Positions 24,901 to 33,029 of a stretch of DNA of 64,000 nt are shown one piece after another. Below the pieces are notes generated by a model. The model saw only the letters and a program-made list of their open reading frames with translations. It was not told where the DNA came from and made no database searches. The position numbers were made by a program, and so were the translations under genes. Each line of letters starts with the position of its first letter. Position 1 is the first letter of the stretch. Origin of the DNA: Hofstenia miamia (taxonomy: Eukaryota; Xenacoelomorpha; Acoela); NCBI GenBank assembly GCA_004352715.1, contig SCFE01000015.1, positions 2,147,749-2,211,748 on the forward strand, in the 5' to 3' direction.

Positions 24901-27900
24901 TATTAATGAAACAGGAGACACCTCCGTCTTAATTGATTTTTCTACCGCATTTTGACACACTTTTTTGATAATTAATCTTTTTGTCATTATTCGATGCACC
25001 TAATTCTGTAATTAATGAACCTAGTCGTGTTCCCAAAACTATATATCCCTGTATTTGTATATGCATTGAATCGTGCTTATGCTTAGGCTTTCTAAACATT
25101 TTATTAAAAATTAAAAAATATTGATGTTTTTTTCTGAAGTTAGAATTTTAAGAATATTCTAGAACAGCTCTTTAACTACACGTGGGTGGTATTTGCCGTG
25201 TAGATCGCATTCAAAGAAATCAAGTGGTAGAACACAAAAAATTTGCTTAATTCTTACCTTTTTAAAGTCAACTTTAACAAATTTTATTTTAGCAACATAT
25301 AATTTCTCAAAAGTCTCATAGCTATTGTTAAAAAAATTAAATCGCTTATAACAAAAAGTTTGTTTTCAATTTTGTTAGTTGTTCGCATTGAAGCAATTGA
25401 CTTTTTAAACAAGAGTTAAATGCAGGTTGCAAAGTACATATGTTTATTGCTAGATTTCTACGTATTATCGCGCGTGTAAGTCTTTTATGGTATGGTTGAT
25501 CCCCACCATTTTCTGCGCACGACATCCCTGCTTTATTTGCGCAATAACTGGTTTGAGTTAATCCATTTTCGTAAGAAGTATTTATCATGTTTCTCCTAAA
25601 AGCGCTTTGACTCAAATTTTACAAAACTATGATGATGATAGTGCAATGTTGATTCTAATTTGTCTGGTATTTCAAAATATTTCTTCTAAAAATTATTATT
25701 AAATGTTTTTAAAAGATCATCACCATAGTTTTCATAAGTAAAATGTACAAAGACCTATTAATGACGTAATTCGATGCGTGGCAGCGTGTAAAATAGACTA
25801 ATGATCGATTATTTTCAAGCGTTCTCATAAAAATGTGTTCATGACCACTAATACAAATGGCAGCCACTTATTAGCACCTGGAAACGAGTTTTTCAAAATA
25901 TTGCTTTCAAGTGGGTATTTATTAAATTTGCTTTGTCTTTATGATTTTCCAAATGTGATACTAGTAAAAAAATTGCCTTCACCAGGTCAGATTATTGCGA
26001 TGCATGTTTATGATACATATCCTTGTCATGAATTACAGTAGCATAAACTTTTTGGTTGTATTCTGTAAAATAATATTTTGGTTACATTATATGTAACCTT
26101 GAACAGTTTACAAATGAATTTGTTTAAAACGATTTTTTGGAACGGAATTTTCAGTTACCTTACGTATTGTATTTTTTATGCATTCGATTAAGTCGAAAAA
26201 CACCCATACAACTTTTTCAGGCCGTACATTTTAAAAATGGTTTAAATTTGTTCTTTATATTTCCGTTTTTCTTTAAACAAAACTATAAATTAGTATTTTG
26301 CCTCCTCTCACCCAAAAGTGATTCAAAACTTAATGAAAAACTACGTACGATTTTTCTGTCACTAAATTTATGATTGGCGCTTTGTGTTTTTAGTGTGTGC
26401 GTGGGCATAGGACGAAAATAAATTTCTGCAAGAATATTATTCTTTTGTTTTTGAGGTAGATTCTTAGGTTGAATTTGCATGGAAAGTCGATTTTACTGTT
26501 TTGTAATTTCGATAAAGTAGAGAAATCATGTCGATAAATTGTCCAACGTAGTTTTGAGTCGCCTCTCACCTAGATTCATTGATGTCCGAAAATGTTTCTA
26601 TCATTCCATATGTTGATATCTTATGCTGAAATTATCCGATAAACCTATAATACACTTGAAACATTAGCTATCCCTCGCTATTTTTGCTAGTATTGTCTAT
26701 TAATGACCAACTTTGTATTTATCGCTTAAACTAAGGGTCATTTTTTGCCTAAGCCACAAAAAATGATGTCGATCAAATTACATGTAAATTTGTTTTTAAT
26801 TTGGGAAATAATTGTCATGTACTCTCATTTTGAGCCACTAAAGTCAATTTTGCTTTTTTAATCAAATTTATATCGTAATTTGAAAGTATATAGAATGTTT
26901 GTCTTCACTCATATATTTTATTAGGCAAAGTAAATATTTAAGGTTAATAAAATTTATTCATTATATATACATTGTTTCATAGAAATATCAAAACTAAACT
27001 TTTGTACTATTTTTGAGGCGCTGTATATTTTCTGTAACTAAAATATTAGTTTTTAATGAAGTTTTTTGTAAATTACATTGCAAGGAAACGTCTTTCATTT
27101 GATTTTAACCTAGTTTATCAAATAGCTTCCATCTATTTTTAACATAGTTGTGCTGTTATGCTATTTATCAATAAAGCTTTAAAAGAGTCAGTTATTTCCA
27201 CTGTTCTCTAACAAACAAGTTTACTTTTGCTGATAGTAGTCCAATATTAGTTAATAATTAATTCAAACATCATTTCTAAATAAGAATCTATTCAAATTAT
27301 TTATATATAACGGTGATTATCAGTGTACCTGTTACCAACTGAGGGTTTTTCATTAAATAAAAATTTTTAAACTGTTTCACTAAAAATATTTCGCTTTGAT
27401 TTATGTTGTTATAATTAATGTTGAATCACATGATATTACGTTGAATGATTTAGATATTCTCAGATGCAGAACTCTTATTTTATCAGGCTCCTGAGGTAGT
27501 AAGAAAACTTAGGTTTTCCCCAGCAAGTGATGTTTGGAGTTTTGGAGTGTTGCTTTGGGAAGTGATGGCTAGAGAAGATAGCCTTCCATATAAGACACCA
27601 GCCGAGGTAATTTCAAAATTAGTGATTTGGAACACAATTATTGAACCGCTAGCCAATGCTGAGAACATTATTTTAGATAACTAAATTAATTGAAAGTGAA
27701 ATACGTCTGCGATGCCCACCGCAATGTCCACCATGTGTTTACTCACTAATGCTGGAATGCTGGCATGATGATCCCTTAAACAGGCCCGTTTTCTCAAATG
27801 TAAAAGTCCGTTTGGAAGTTTTTATGCGATTTCCTCGTCAACTGGAAGAAACCTTTCAGTGGTAGGTATTTTTGAAAACTACCTTAATTCTGTAAATGAC

Positions 27901-29272
27901 TCGAAAACATAATGTTTGCTTAAATTCATTGTAACTGTATTTGTCAATATTTAAAAAATCTAACTGAAATCTTATTGGTCCTATATTTACGTGTACATAT
28001 GTGATAATATTCGATAATACTGGCAACGATTTAAGGATTGTTATTCAAAAAATCTAATGTAAAATCTATCTATTAAATGGTTTTGAAGATTTTTTGTACG
28101 TTCGTTCCCTAATTCGTCCTTCCTTAAGTATCAGCAGATTACGTCGGCTAACAGTTAATGTGTTTCTGCGATGAAATATGTGAAGTCTGCTGGTCTGAAG
28201 TAACAATAGATTGATTGCAATCAAAGTTAAATGAAAAAATATATTCGATGTGTTAATTAAATTTCACGAAATCATTGCTTCCTGAACCAATGATTTAATC
28301 ACGTAGAGCGTAATACAAATGAAAGGGGATTAAATAACACCAAATGAGGATTTAAAAATCGTTGTCATTAATATTTTTTATCTATAATCTAGTAGTTAAA
28401 ATATCATGTGACGTTATAGTATTTTATAATTTACAACTATGCATTCTTTTCCAAAAGATTAGAAAGTAAAAAATGATCGCAGATTGAAAATTTTTCTTTC
28501 TAAATTTGCAAGTAATTGTTTTTTAGCGACTTATTCCGACTCTGTATTTTTATGCGTTTTCGCTTATTTTGCAATACTCCAGTGAGTTGATGGTATTAAA
28601 CGCTTTGAAATTAAAAAACAGTATTATTCCCCTAAGTATTGAATAAAACAATATCGTCTTGCACTCGTATTCATTTAAAAAACAATCATTAATTGAGTTA
28701 ATGTATCTACGTATATTAAAACTATTGAATTTTGGGCAAACATACTATCTTCACCTTACTTTCAACTTAAAAAAATGAAGAAAATTAAATTAAAAATGCA
28801 GAATTTCAAATTTAATGATAATTAATAAAGTGGTAATTAGTATTGAACCTGAGATGCGAATTTTTTAAAAATTTCTACTATGTAAATTTATGTCTTTTTC
28901 TTTTCAATTTAAATTGCCAAAATTGGAAATGTTGGCAAATTTTTACATAAACAAAATATTAAACTGTTTTTTAGCAATCCAATGGATGAGTTTCCCTTTC
29001 AACACATGCCTACAACTCTTGGGAGGAAACCTCTATCAAATTCAATCAAATCTTGGTTGGATGAACTAAAACTTTCAAAGTATTATCCTCACTTTGCCAC
29101 TCGCCAGATTACTGACATATTTGATGTTATTGACTTAAGAGAAAAAGAGCTGGAACAATTAGGTGTAAGATCGCATAAGCACCGGAAGCTAATGTTGGCA
29201 AGTCTCAAAATTCTTAGACAGAAGCATGTGTATTGGGATTCAGTTCATCAATCGGAATTTTCAACCACTTGA
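2409..29272 (+). CDS. Eph-family receptor with a kinase-dead (pseudokinase) domain, 15 visible exons
   Basis: Single-pass plasma-membrane receptor for ephrins, which normally signals in cell-cell contact. Exons: 2409-2485, 3158-3285, 4388-4917, 6882-7068, 8978-9258, 10434-10595, 11725-11820, 14707-14883, 15801-15920, 19093-19287, 19506-19663, 24335-24433, 27454-27606, 27677-27861, 28975-29272. All introns are GT-AG and every phase joins in frame, giving about 949 residues. Domain order, counting from the first visible residue: ephrin-binding domain (about 1-180), cysteine-rich region (185-300), FN3 (305-400), FN3 (402-490), transmembrane helix (about 500-525), juxtamembrane, kinase-like domain (580-845), SAM (865-935). 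This is the standard Eph architecture and length. The kinase keeps the beta3 Lys (IWCKFL), alphaC Glu (EASICGQFNH), APE and DVWSFG. It lacks the HRD Asp (HKV), the DFG Asp (GFD), the first P-loop Gly (NSGKFG) and the activation-loop Tyr. Phosphotransfer is therefore unlikely; this is inferred from motifs. The 5' end is missing. Confidence 0.93.
3158..3285 (+). CDS. Eph exon b: ephrin-binding domain core
   Basis: Acceptor TGTTTAG, donor AG|GTATGT; phase 0 in, phase 2 out. The segment VYKACDRLKNIESFLKTPSI resembles the Eph YQVCNV...NWLRTPFI block. NVKIILS follows where vertebrate Ephs have RVYVELKFTLRDC. It carries the conserved Cys of the YxxC motif. Confidence 0.82.
3677..3722. repeat. Fragment of a GTGGCGTA-type inverted-repeat element (intron)
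   Basis: CAGGTGGTGTATCTAGGGGG followed by GCGTGCGGGAGAGCCCCCT resembles the left end of the complete element at 22788. It is GC-rich against an AT-rich intron. No matching right end or target duplication was seen, so it is called a fragment. Confidence 0.35.
4388..4917 (+). CDS. Eph exon c: rest of ephrin-binding domain and start of Cys-rich region
   Basis: Acceptor TATTTAG, donor AAC|GTAAGT; phase 2 in, phase 1 out; about 177 residues. DTGACTTIQSITVTTEFCP aligns with the family motif DVGACVALLSVRVYYKKCP. The next block (FLAEYPSTF, MCVENA, FRCGGNGLWEQ, CFCLPGY) matches the sushi-like and EGF-like cysteine pattern. The vertebrate TCKETFNLYY stretch is replaced by TCPSKLQLGYIE. Confidence 0.93.
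6882..7068 (+). CDS. Eph exon d: EGF-like / ephrin-receptor cysteine-rich module
   Basis: Acceptor ATTTTAG, donor CCACA|GTAAAA; phase 1 in, phase 2 out. The cysteine spacing CTGNTYKS...CLHCPQNS...ACVCEETF...PCGKSPSPP follows the Eph pattern C..GYY...C..CP..S......C.C...F....PC..PPS. The exon ends at the entry to the first FN3 domain. Confidence 0.9.
8978..9258 (+). CDS. Eph exon e: first fibronectin type III domain
   Basis: Acceptor TTATTTAG, donor AGAA|GTGAGT; phase 2 in, phase 1 out. FN3 signature: VKISWERPLYDG (B-strand Trp), LTYTVFIKS (C strand) and LSPETLYTVIVEAHN (tyrosine corner and F strand). It lacks the cysteine cluster found in the first FN3 of vertebrate Ephs. Confidence 0.9.
10434..10595 (+). 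CDS. Eph exon f: second FN3 domain, first half
   Basis: Acceptor ATCTTAG, donor GAAG|GTAATT; phase 1 on both sides. GTILVQWDADIGEGFKYAVE is the FN3 B and C strand pattern. The exon ends before the tyrosine corner, which the next exon carries. Confidence 0.88.
11725..11820 (+). CDS. Eph exon g: second FN3 domain, second half
   Basis: Acceptor ATCTTTAG, donor ATTG|GTAAGA; phase 1 on both sides. DPTKTYAVKLGVKYNESEWF holds the tyrosine corner and F strand of FN3, and WSDKTFATKI is the G strand. Two Trp residues flank the NESE turn. Confidence 0.86.
12837..12890. repeat. (CTAT)n followed by (TA)n microsatellite
   Basis: About eight CTAT units run directly into (TA)n within the intron after exon g. 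Other (TA)n arrays in the window lie near 727-760, 979-1010, 2982-3008, 12122-12150, 18151-18181, 41738-41786, 43224-43238 and 44072-44090. Confidence 0.9.
14707..14883 (+). CDS. Eph exon h: transmembrane helix
   Basis: Acceptor GTTTTTAG, donor TATG|GTGAAA; phase 1 on both sides. A hydrophobic run (LLVSVVVVFVILVLIFVLIM and AAFLML) of roughly 26 residues is followed by RMKN, as expected for a single-pass type I helix with a positive inner flank. About 22 residues of juxtamembrane follow, including HGSFIEQQVY. Confidence 0.92.
15801..15920 (+). CDS. Eph exon i: juxtamembrane segment
   Basis: Acceptor AATTTTAG, donor GAAC|GTATGT; phase 1 on both sides. FVEPLYYEGVEVMLSQFTRD aligns with the Eph family [20 protein letters not shown], and DLESDSISIYE with the start of the kinase. 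The first of the two conserved regulatory tyrosines is Phe; the second is retained in YYEG. Confidence 0.92.
19093..19287 (+). CDS. Eph exon j: kinase N-lobe with degenerate glycine loop
   Basis: Acceptor TTGTTTAG, donor AAAG|GTAATT; phase 1 on both sides. NSGKFGEY replaces the family GAGEFGEV, so the first Gly is Asn and the following Val is Tyr. LQIWCKFLD holds the beta3 Lys, with Trp in place of the usual Ala two residues before it. LFALEASICGQFNHANVQML matches [20 protein letters not shown], so the alphaC Glu is kept. Confidence 0.93.
19506..19663 (+). CDS. Eph exon k: hinge to alphaE, ends inside the HRD motif
   Basis: Acceptor ATAATAG, donor AAG|GTAAAT; phase 1 in, phase 0 out. PMIMTLEFTGQGSLLKFIQQ is the hinge and alphaD; LVHMLRGVACGMQYLSGIGY is alphaE. 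It ends YIHK, where active Ephs read YVHRD. The residue at the gatekeeper position is Leu rather than Thr by ungapped alignment. Confidence 0.94.
21889..21938. repeat. (TAA)n microsatellite in the 4.7-kb intron
   Basis: An uninterrupted run of about 16 TAA/AAT units. A similar array is at 32971-33028. Confidence 0.95.
22780..23036. mobile_element. Non-autonomous hAT-like MITE with perfect 8-bp target duplication
   Basis: Element 22788-23028 (241 bp). The left end is CAGTGGCGTACGCAGG and the inverted right end reads CAGAGGCGTACGCAGG, 15 of 16 matching. It is flanked by TTTACAAG at 22780-22787 and 23029-23036. Eight-base duplications and CAG-type ends fit hAT elements. The interior is non-coding with a small hairpin GGGGCAAAGCCCC. 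It lies in the intron between the HKV and GFD exons of the Eph gene. Confidence 0.88.
24335..24433 (+). CDS. Eph exon l: altered catalytic loop and DFG region
   Basis: Acceptor ATTTTAG, donor ATG|GTAAGT; phase 0 on both sides. VLTANNTLVSSNNVCKISGF followed by DMRAN aligns with [20 protein letters not shown] followed by GLSRV. The catalytic Asp is Val, the Mg-binding Asp of DFG is Gly, and the catalytic-loop Asn is kept. The exon follows a 4.67-kb intron. Confidence 0.92.
27454..27606 (+). CDS. Eph exon m: APE motif and alphaF
   Basis: The acceptor at TGATTTAG (exon from 27454) keeps phase 0. The nearer AG at 27463 would break the frame, so the upstream one was chosen. QAPEVVRKLRFSPASDVWSF and GVLLWEVMA match the family [21 protein letters not shown] and GIVMWEVMS. 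No tyrosine lies at the usual activation-loop site; the segment before APE is IFSDAELLFYQ. Confidence 0.93.
27677..27861 (+). CDS. Eph exon n: end of kinase C-lobe
   Basis: Acceptor ATTTTAG, donor AGTG|GTAGGT; phase 0 in, phase 2 out. ITKLIESEIRLRCPPQCPP, SLMLECWHDDPLNRPVFSNV correspond to VIKAVEEGYRLPPPMDCP and [20 protein letters not shown]. The Arg of the RP motif, which stabilises the lobe, is kept. Confidence 0.94.
28975..29272 (+). CDS. Eph exon o: SAM domain and C terminus
   Basis: Acceptor GTTTTTTAG; phase 2 in; stop TGA at 29270-29272. IKSWLDELKLSKYYPHFATR and DIFDVIDLREKELEQLGVRS, then HKHRKLMLASLKIL, form a clear sterile alpha motif, as at the C terminus of Ephs. The tail ends EFSTT. 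This is not a standard class I PDZ ligand, because the last residue is not hydrophobic. Confidence 0.95.
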
Positions 29273-29364
29273 AGGATCATGGACGTTCCACGAATCACGG
29301 ACATATCGCGCTTTACGTTGAAACTTTTAAAACTATAGAATTAGAATTGAAATTGTACTTTTTT

Positions 29365-29388
29365 AATAAACTATTGTTGTTGAATAAA
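29365..29388 (+). terminator. Two AATAAA poly(A) signals of the Eph gene
   Basis: AATAAA occurs at 29365-29370 and 29383-29388, about 95 and 113 bases after the stop codon. This would give a short 3' UTR of roughly 130-150 bases. Confidence 0.65.
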
Positions 29389-29424
29389 TTCTATTCGCTT
29401 TATCGTATTAATATCAGTTGTTAA

Positions 29425-29773
29425 GATAATTTTGAGGGTTTCAAATGATTGACAATTATGTTTAGCCCTAACTTTGGGTCCTTATTTTATAGGATATCTG
29501 GCCTGTAGACAGGTGTGCGGGCACTTTATACTTTTTGCTTCCTTACAGCAATAGTAATGCAGTTATAGCACAAACACGTTGTGATCAAAACTAGCAGTAC
29601 AGTAAAAAATTTATTAACGGTCAAATGCATTCCACTGGTTCTCGCGGCTATGGTACGAAACATATGACTTTAAAGGCAACCGAATCTTGTTATTAATACA
29701 ATTCTAGTAGCGTTACTTTCGTCCAAATTTTTTAACAATCCAAATCTGTTACCAAATATTTAAAGTATTCTAC
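29425..29773. other. Intergenic, nothing recognised
   Basis: AT-rich sequence just downstream of the Eph poly(A) site. No coding pattern or clear repeat structure was seen. Confidence 0.5.
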
Positions 29774-30121
29774 ATGAAGACATCTATGGAGCTGGCCCGC
29801 TCATGCAATGATGAAGATTTGTGCTTGAAGTATGAATACAAATACAATTCATTCTCTAAAGGCAAATCCGATTTTAGTAAAAATTCTTGCCATACCCAGT
29901 GTTCAAAAATGAGGCGGGCTAATGCCTATGGGAACAACAACTTCCCTGAATTATTTTGTTTTCTGAAGAAAAGTCAGGGTTCAAAGCCCATCGTAAGCGC
30001 GAAAGCGTCTGACTTCGAACAAAGGCCTTGTTTGCGCCAGGTCGCAAATTCAGGACGAAAAAAGAGAAGACATTTCTCTATTTGTGGAGCGTTCATTAGT
30101 TTGCCAGTTATTAGTGCTTAA
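29774..30121 (+). other. 115-codon open frame of unknown status
   Basis: A frame from ATG 29774 to a stop ending 30121 is unusually long and GC-richer than its surroundings. The predicted peptide (for example MKTSMELARSCNDEDL near the start, two CxxxC-like spacings) matches no family I recognise. It could be a chance frame, part of a transposon or a lineage-specific small gene. No splice or promoter support was seen. Confidence 0.2.
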
Positions 30122-30360
30122 AATTTGTTTGAGAAACCATTACATATTTTCAAAAATTCCTAAAAAGATTTAGGTTTAAAAAGTCAAATTTAAACTATGT
30201 TTTTATTAACTTTATTTATAAAAATTTTCGTAGTTGTTATTGGAGATGCTAAACATTAAAGAAATATATTGAATTATGTTTTTATGAAAATTTCACTGCA
30301 CAACAACTTAAAGAAAGTGTTTTCAATACGCCATGCCATATTCCACTCTAATTCGATCAT

Positions 30361-30698
30361 TTCTGCAGCAGTGTTGAAACAGTGCCGTGCTTTATATCGT
30401 GCCATGGAGTGCCCGTGGTAGCTTTTGAAGAAAATTTCGTGCCCGTGCCTACATTAAAATACGTATCAAATACATTTGTTATTTTGATTTTCTAAATATA
30501 ATAATTTACATATTAAAAACATCGAAAGTTTTGTTTTTAGAACAATTTGTTAAAGTATTGAAAATATTTAAAGTCCAAAACATTTAATTCATAGAATTTT
30601 AATCTAAGAGTTCTTTTATGTTCAATGAATTTTTTTCTTAAATTTGATATCGTGCTCGTGCCGAAAAATCAAGGCACGGTTCCAAAACTGTTCTGCAG
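30361..30698. mobile_element. hAT-like MITE with perfect 8-bp target duplication
   Basis: Element 30369-30690 (322 bp). The ends CAGTGTTGAAACAGTGCC and, inverted, CAGTTTTGGAACCGTGCC match at 15 of 18 positions. It is flanked by TTCTGCAG at 30361-30368 and 30691-30698. Subterminal CGTGCC repeats face each other. There is no transposase; it must have been moved by an hAT enzyme from elsewhere. Confidence 0.88.
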
Positions 30699-30897
30699 TC
30701 CATTTTCGCATAGCCTATTTCCAGTTTCTTGGAAATCAGAAATTTTACATGTCCATGTACATGTGCCTAATTTGGAGGGATGCATTTGTCAAAATTCATG
30801 TGTTATAATAAAATTCATTTTTGTCAACGATTATGACTTACTAACAAATTTTGTGCAACACCATATAAATGTAACAAATTATTAATTAATTTAAGGT

Positions 30898-31213
30898 ATT
30901 TACATTTGCGATGTTCGGACAAGGATACTACCTACGGGTACTTGGTTTTGCCTGCCCGTGAGTGCGCATAATCATTATCGTGCATGACAGATATGGGTGG
31001 TCTTTACATGCCATATTATGTGTAATTTACACATAAATTATAATTAAATTATCGAAAAAATTATCATGGAATGAACGTGAATTTTGTTCGAAATTATAAT
31101 GAAAAACTTTAAATTGTTTGATGGCAGCAAGGAAAATATCATTCCCGGGTACGGGTAGAAAATTATTTTTGGATGGGCGGGTGTGGGATTAATTGCACAT
31201 CACTAATTTATAT
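30898..31213. mobile_element. Second probable hAT-like MITE, imperfect target duplication
   Basis: Element about 30906-31205 (300 bp). Its flanks ATTTACAT and ATTTATAT match at 7 of 8. The ends TTGCGATGTTC and, inverted, TAGTGATGTGC are similar. CGGGTACGGGTA and GGGCGGGTGTGGG motifs inside resemble GC-rich sequence at 15381-15435, a probable relative. It sits only 200 bp from the previous MITE. Confidence 0.55.
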
Positions 31214-32090
31214 TTGCAGTGACCTAAAAGAAAACCTGGTTTTCTCTACTTTCCGAGACCTAGATGCTAATAAAAAAACGAAATTATATTAGCAAAGCAA
31301 ACAACTTGATTTCATTCAANATCAATTGTTTTTGTTATTGTTAGTAATAAGGAAGTAAGAGATACTGGGAAAGCATAAGCTTATTACACTTGCATATAAA
31401 CACCTTTACATTTAGATAAGTACATAATCCTGGATACCTGCAAACAATCAATGTAGCCAGCAGAAACTTGAGGTCCACAGCAATTACAATTATAATTAAT
31501 TTATTAATTATGAGGGTGCTTGTAGGCACCTCATATGTGTTATAATTATTTTCCTAAAAATTTGGATCTAAAATAAAAAAGGTTAACATAAGGGTAGCTG
31601 TCTAGCTGTTTAAGTGCACTGATTATAACTTTCAAATGAATGATAGGAAAGCTAGAATGGTAATAATCCCTATTCCTATACTTAACTTGTGAGCACGTTT
31701 TAATAAAAAGAACATCAGTTCAAGCTAAAAGATGTTAGTGAGTAGTCTATGCAAAGTTTGATAATTGGAGGTTCTGAAAACTACTCAGATGCTTNTATAT
31801 TTATATATATATGCAAGCTGTGAGTGATATCATAGTCCCTATATTGGCCTTAGGAAGTCTGCTAACACAGTATGTCTTTATCTATTAATCATGCTTTGAT
31901 GCAGAAAACGAAACACATTCGTATTCAGGATCATCGATTTCCTCAGAACTTAAATTAGTGCAAAATTCAAGATCGTTTTTGCATAATAATATTTATAAGA
32001 GTCAAAGCAATATATTTGCCAAAAGCTACAAACTAAATACATAATATATAATAATAATAAATGTGTGTGTGATTTTTGTATGATGTGAGC
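31214..32090. other. Intergenic, no gene seen
   Basis: AT-rich, with single ambiguous bases at 31320 and 31795 and a short (TA)n near 31797. It may include the 3' tail of the LINE remnant that follows on the minus strand. Confidence 0.4.
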
Positions 32091-32960
32091 TCAGTGCATG
32101 AAATCAGTTAATGTGCACCCAATTGTGTTTTGTCGATGTAAAAGTGCGCTTTTAATTTTTTCTACTTCAAGGTCATTCTCTAAATCGTTGACAATATTAG
32201 AGGCTGCTCTATGAAAGCTAGTATAGGAAATACTGAGGCAAATATATTTATGTGATCGTCGATTTACTTTTAAGTAATTAGCAAGAAAAACCATTGACTC
32301 TCGGCCATAATTGAAACTGCATGGAATTGTACTTGATATAGCGAGGGCAATATACTATACTTTAATCAGTATTCACTAACATGATAATGCTTACGCGCGA
32401 AATTTAATGTTTTTAATGACCAATTAAAAGTTTTGATAATAAAATTAATAAATAAAAATGAACAGTAATGTAATTGTGATAAAGAAAATGCATGCAATAG
32501 TTGAACGTGATAATCTGCTCCTACATTTCTGAGTTGTCATAAGTATCTACCGCTAGAAGCCATTTTTTGTATATATTTTAATAGAAAATTATCAAATTTT
32601 AAAACTTTGTCAATATCAACACCTAAGTATATAACATGATCACTTAGTTTTATTAGAACACTGTTAAGAATTTATTCGATCTTGTTTGTTATTTCTTTTA
32701 CAGGAAAATATAATGAATTGGGTTTTTAAATATTAATGTTTAATTGATTGAATGATAAAGACCTAGAAAGATTTTCAATAGCACTTTTTTTTCATAGTCC
32801 TAAATGCATCATTATCTGTATCTATGGGGTAAGTATTGTCAGCAATTATATACATTTCGCTATGATTTACATTTAATAATATCATTTGCATATGTTTCAA
32901 ATAAAATTGGCCTAGTACTGTGTTCCTCTATCGGTTTTAATATACTCAGATTTCTATTAT
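32091..32960 (-). pseudogene. Decayed LINE reverse transcriptase (CR1/jockey-like)
   Basis: Read on the minus strand, 32872-32937 gives EHSTRPILFETYANDI, matching the RT block QGS.LGPLLF..Y.NDI. In another frame SEMYIIADNTYPIDTDNDAF follows, where LINEs have the catalytic FADDT box. Here the second Asp is Asn. The 3' part at 32091-32294 (YGRESMVFLANYL...) resembles the C-terminal tail of such RTs. Frameshifts and stops show it is inactive. Confidence 0.6.
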
Positions 32961-32970
32961 TCATCTAAAA

Positions 32971-33016
<46 letters not shown>

Positions 33017-33029
33017 TGATAATAATAAT

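Noticed and set aside
27464-27606. Alternative acceptor at TCTCAG for exon m
   Set aside because: It would shift the phase and put a stop a few codons in; the acceptor at 27453 keeps phase 0.
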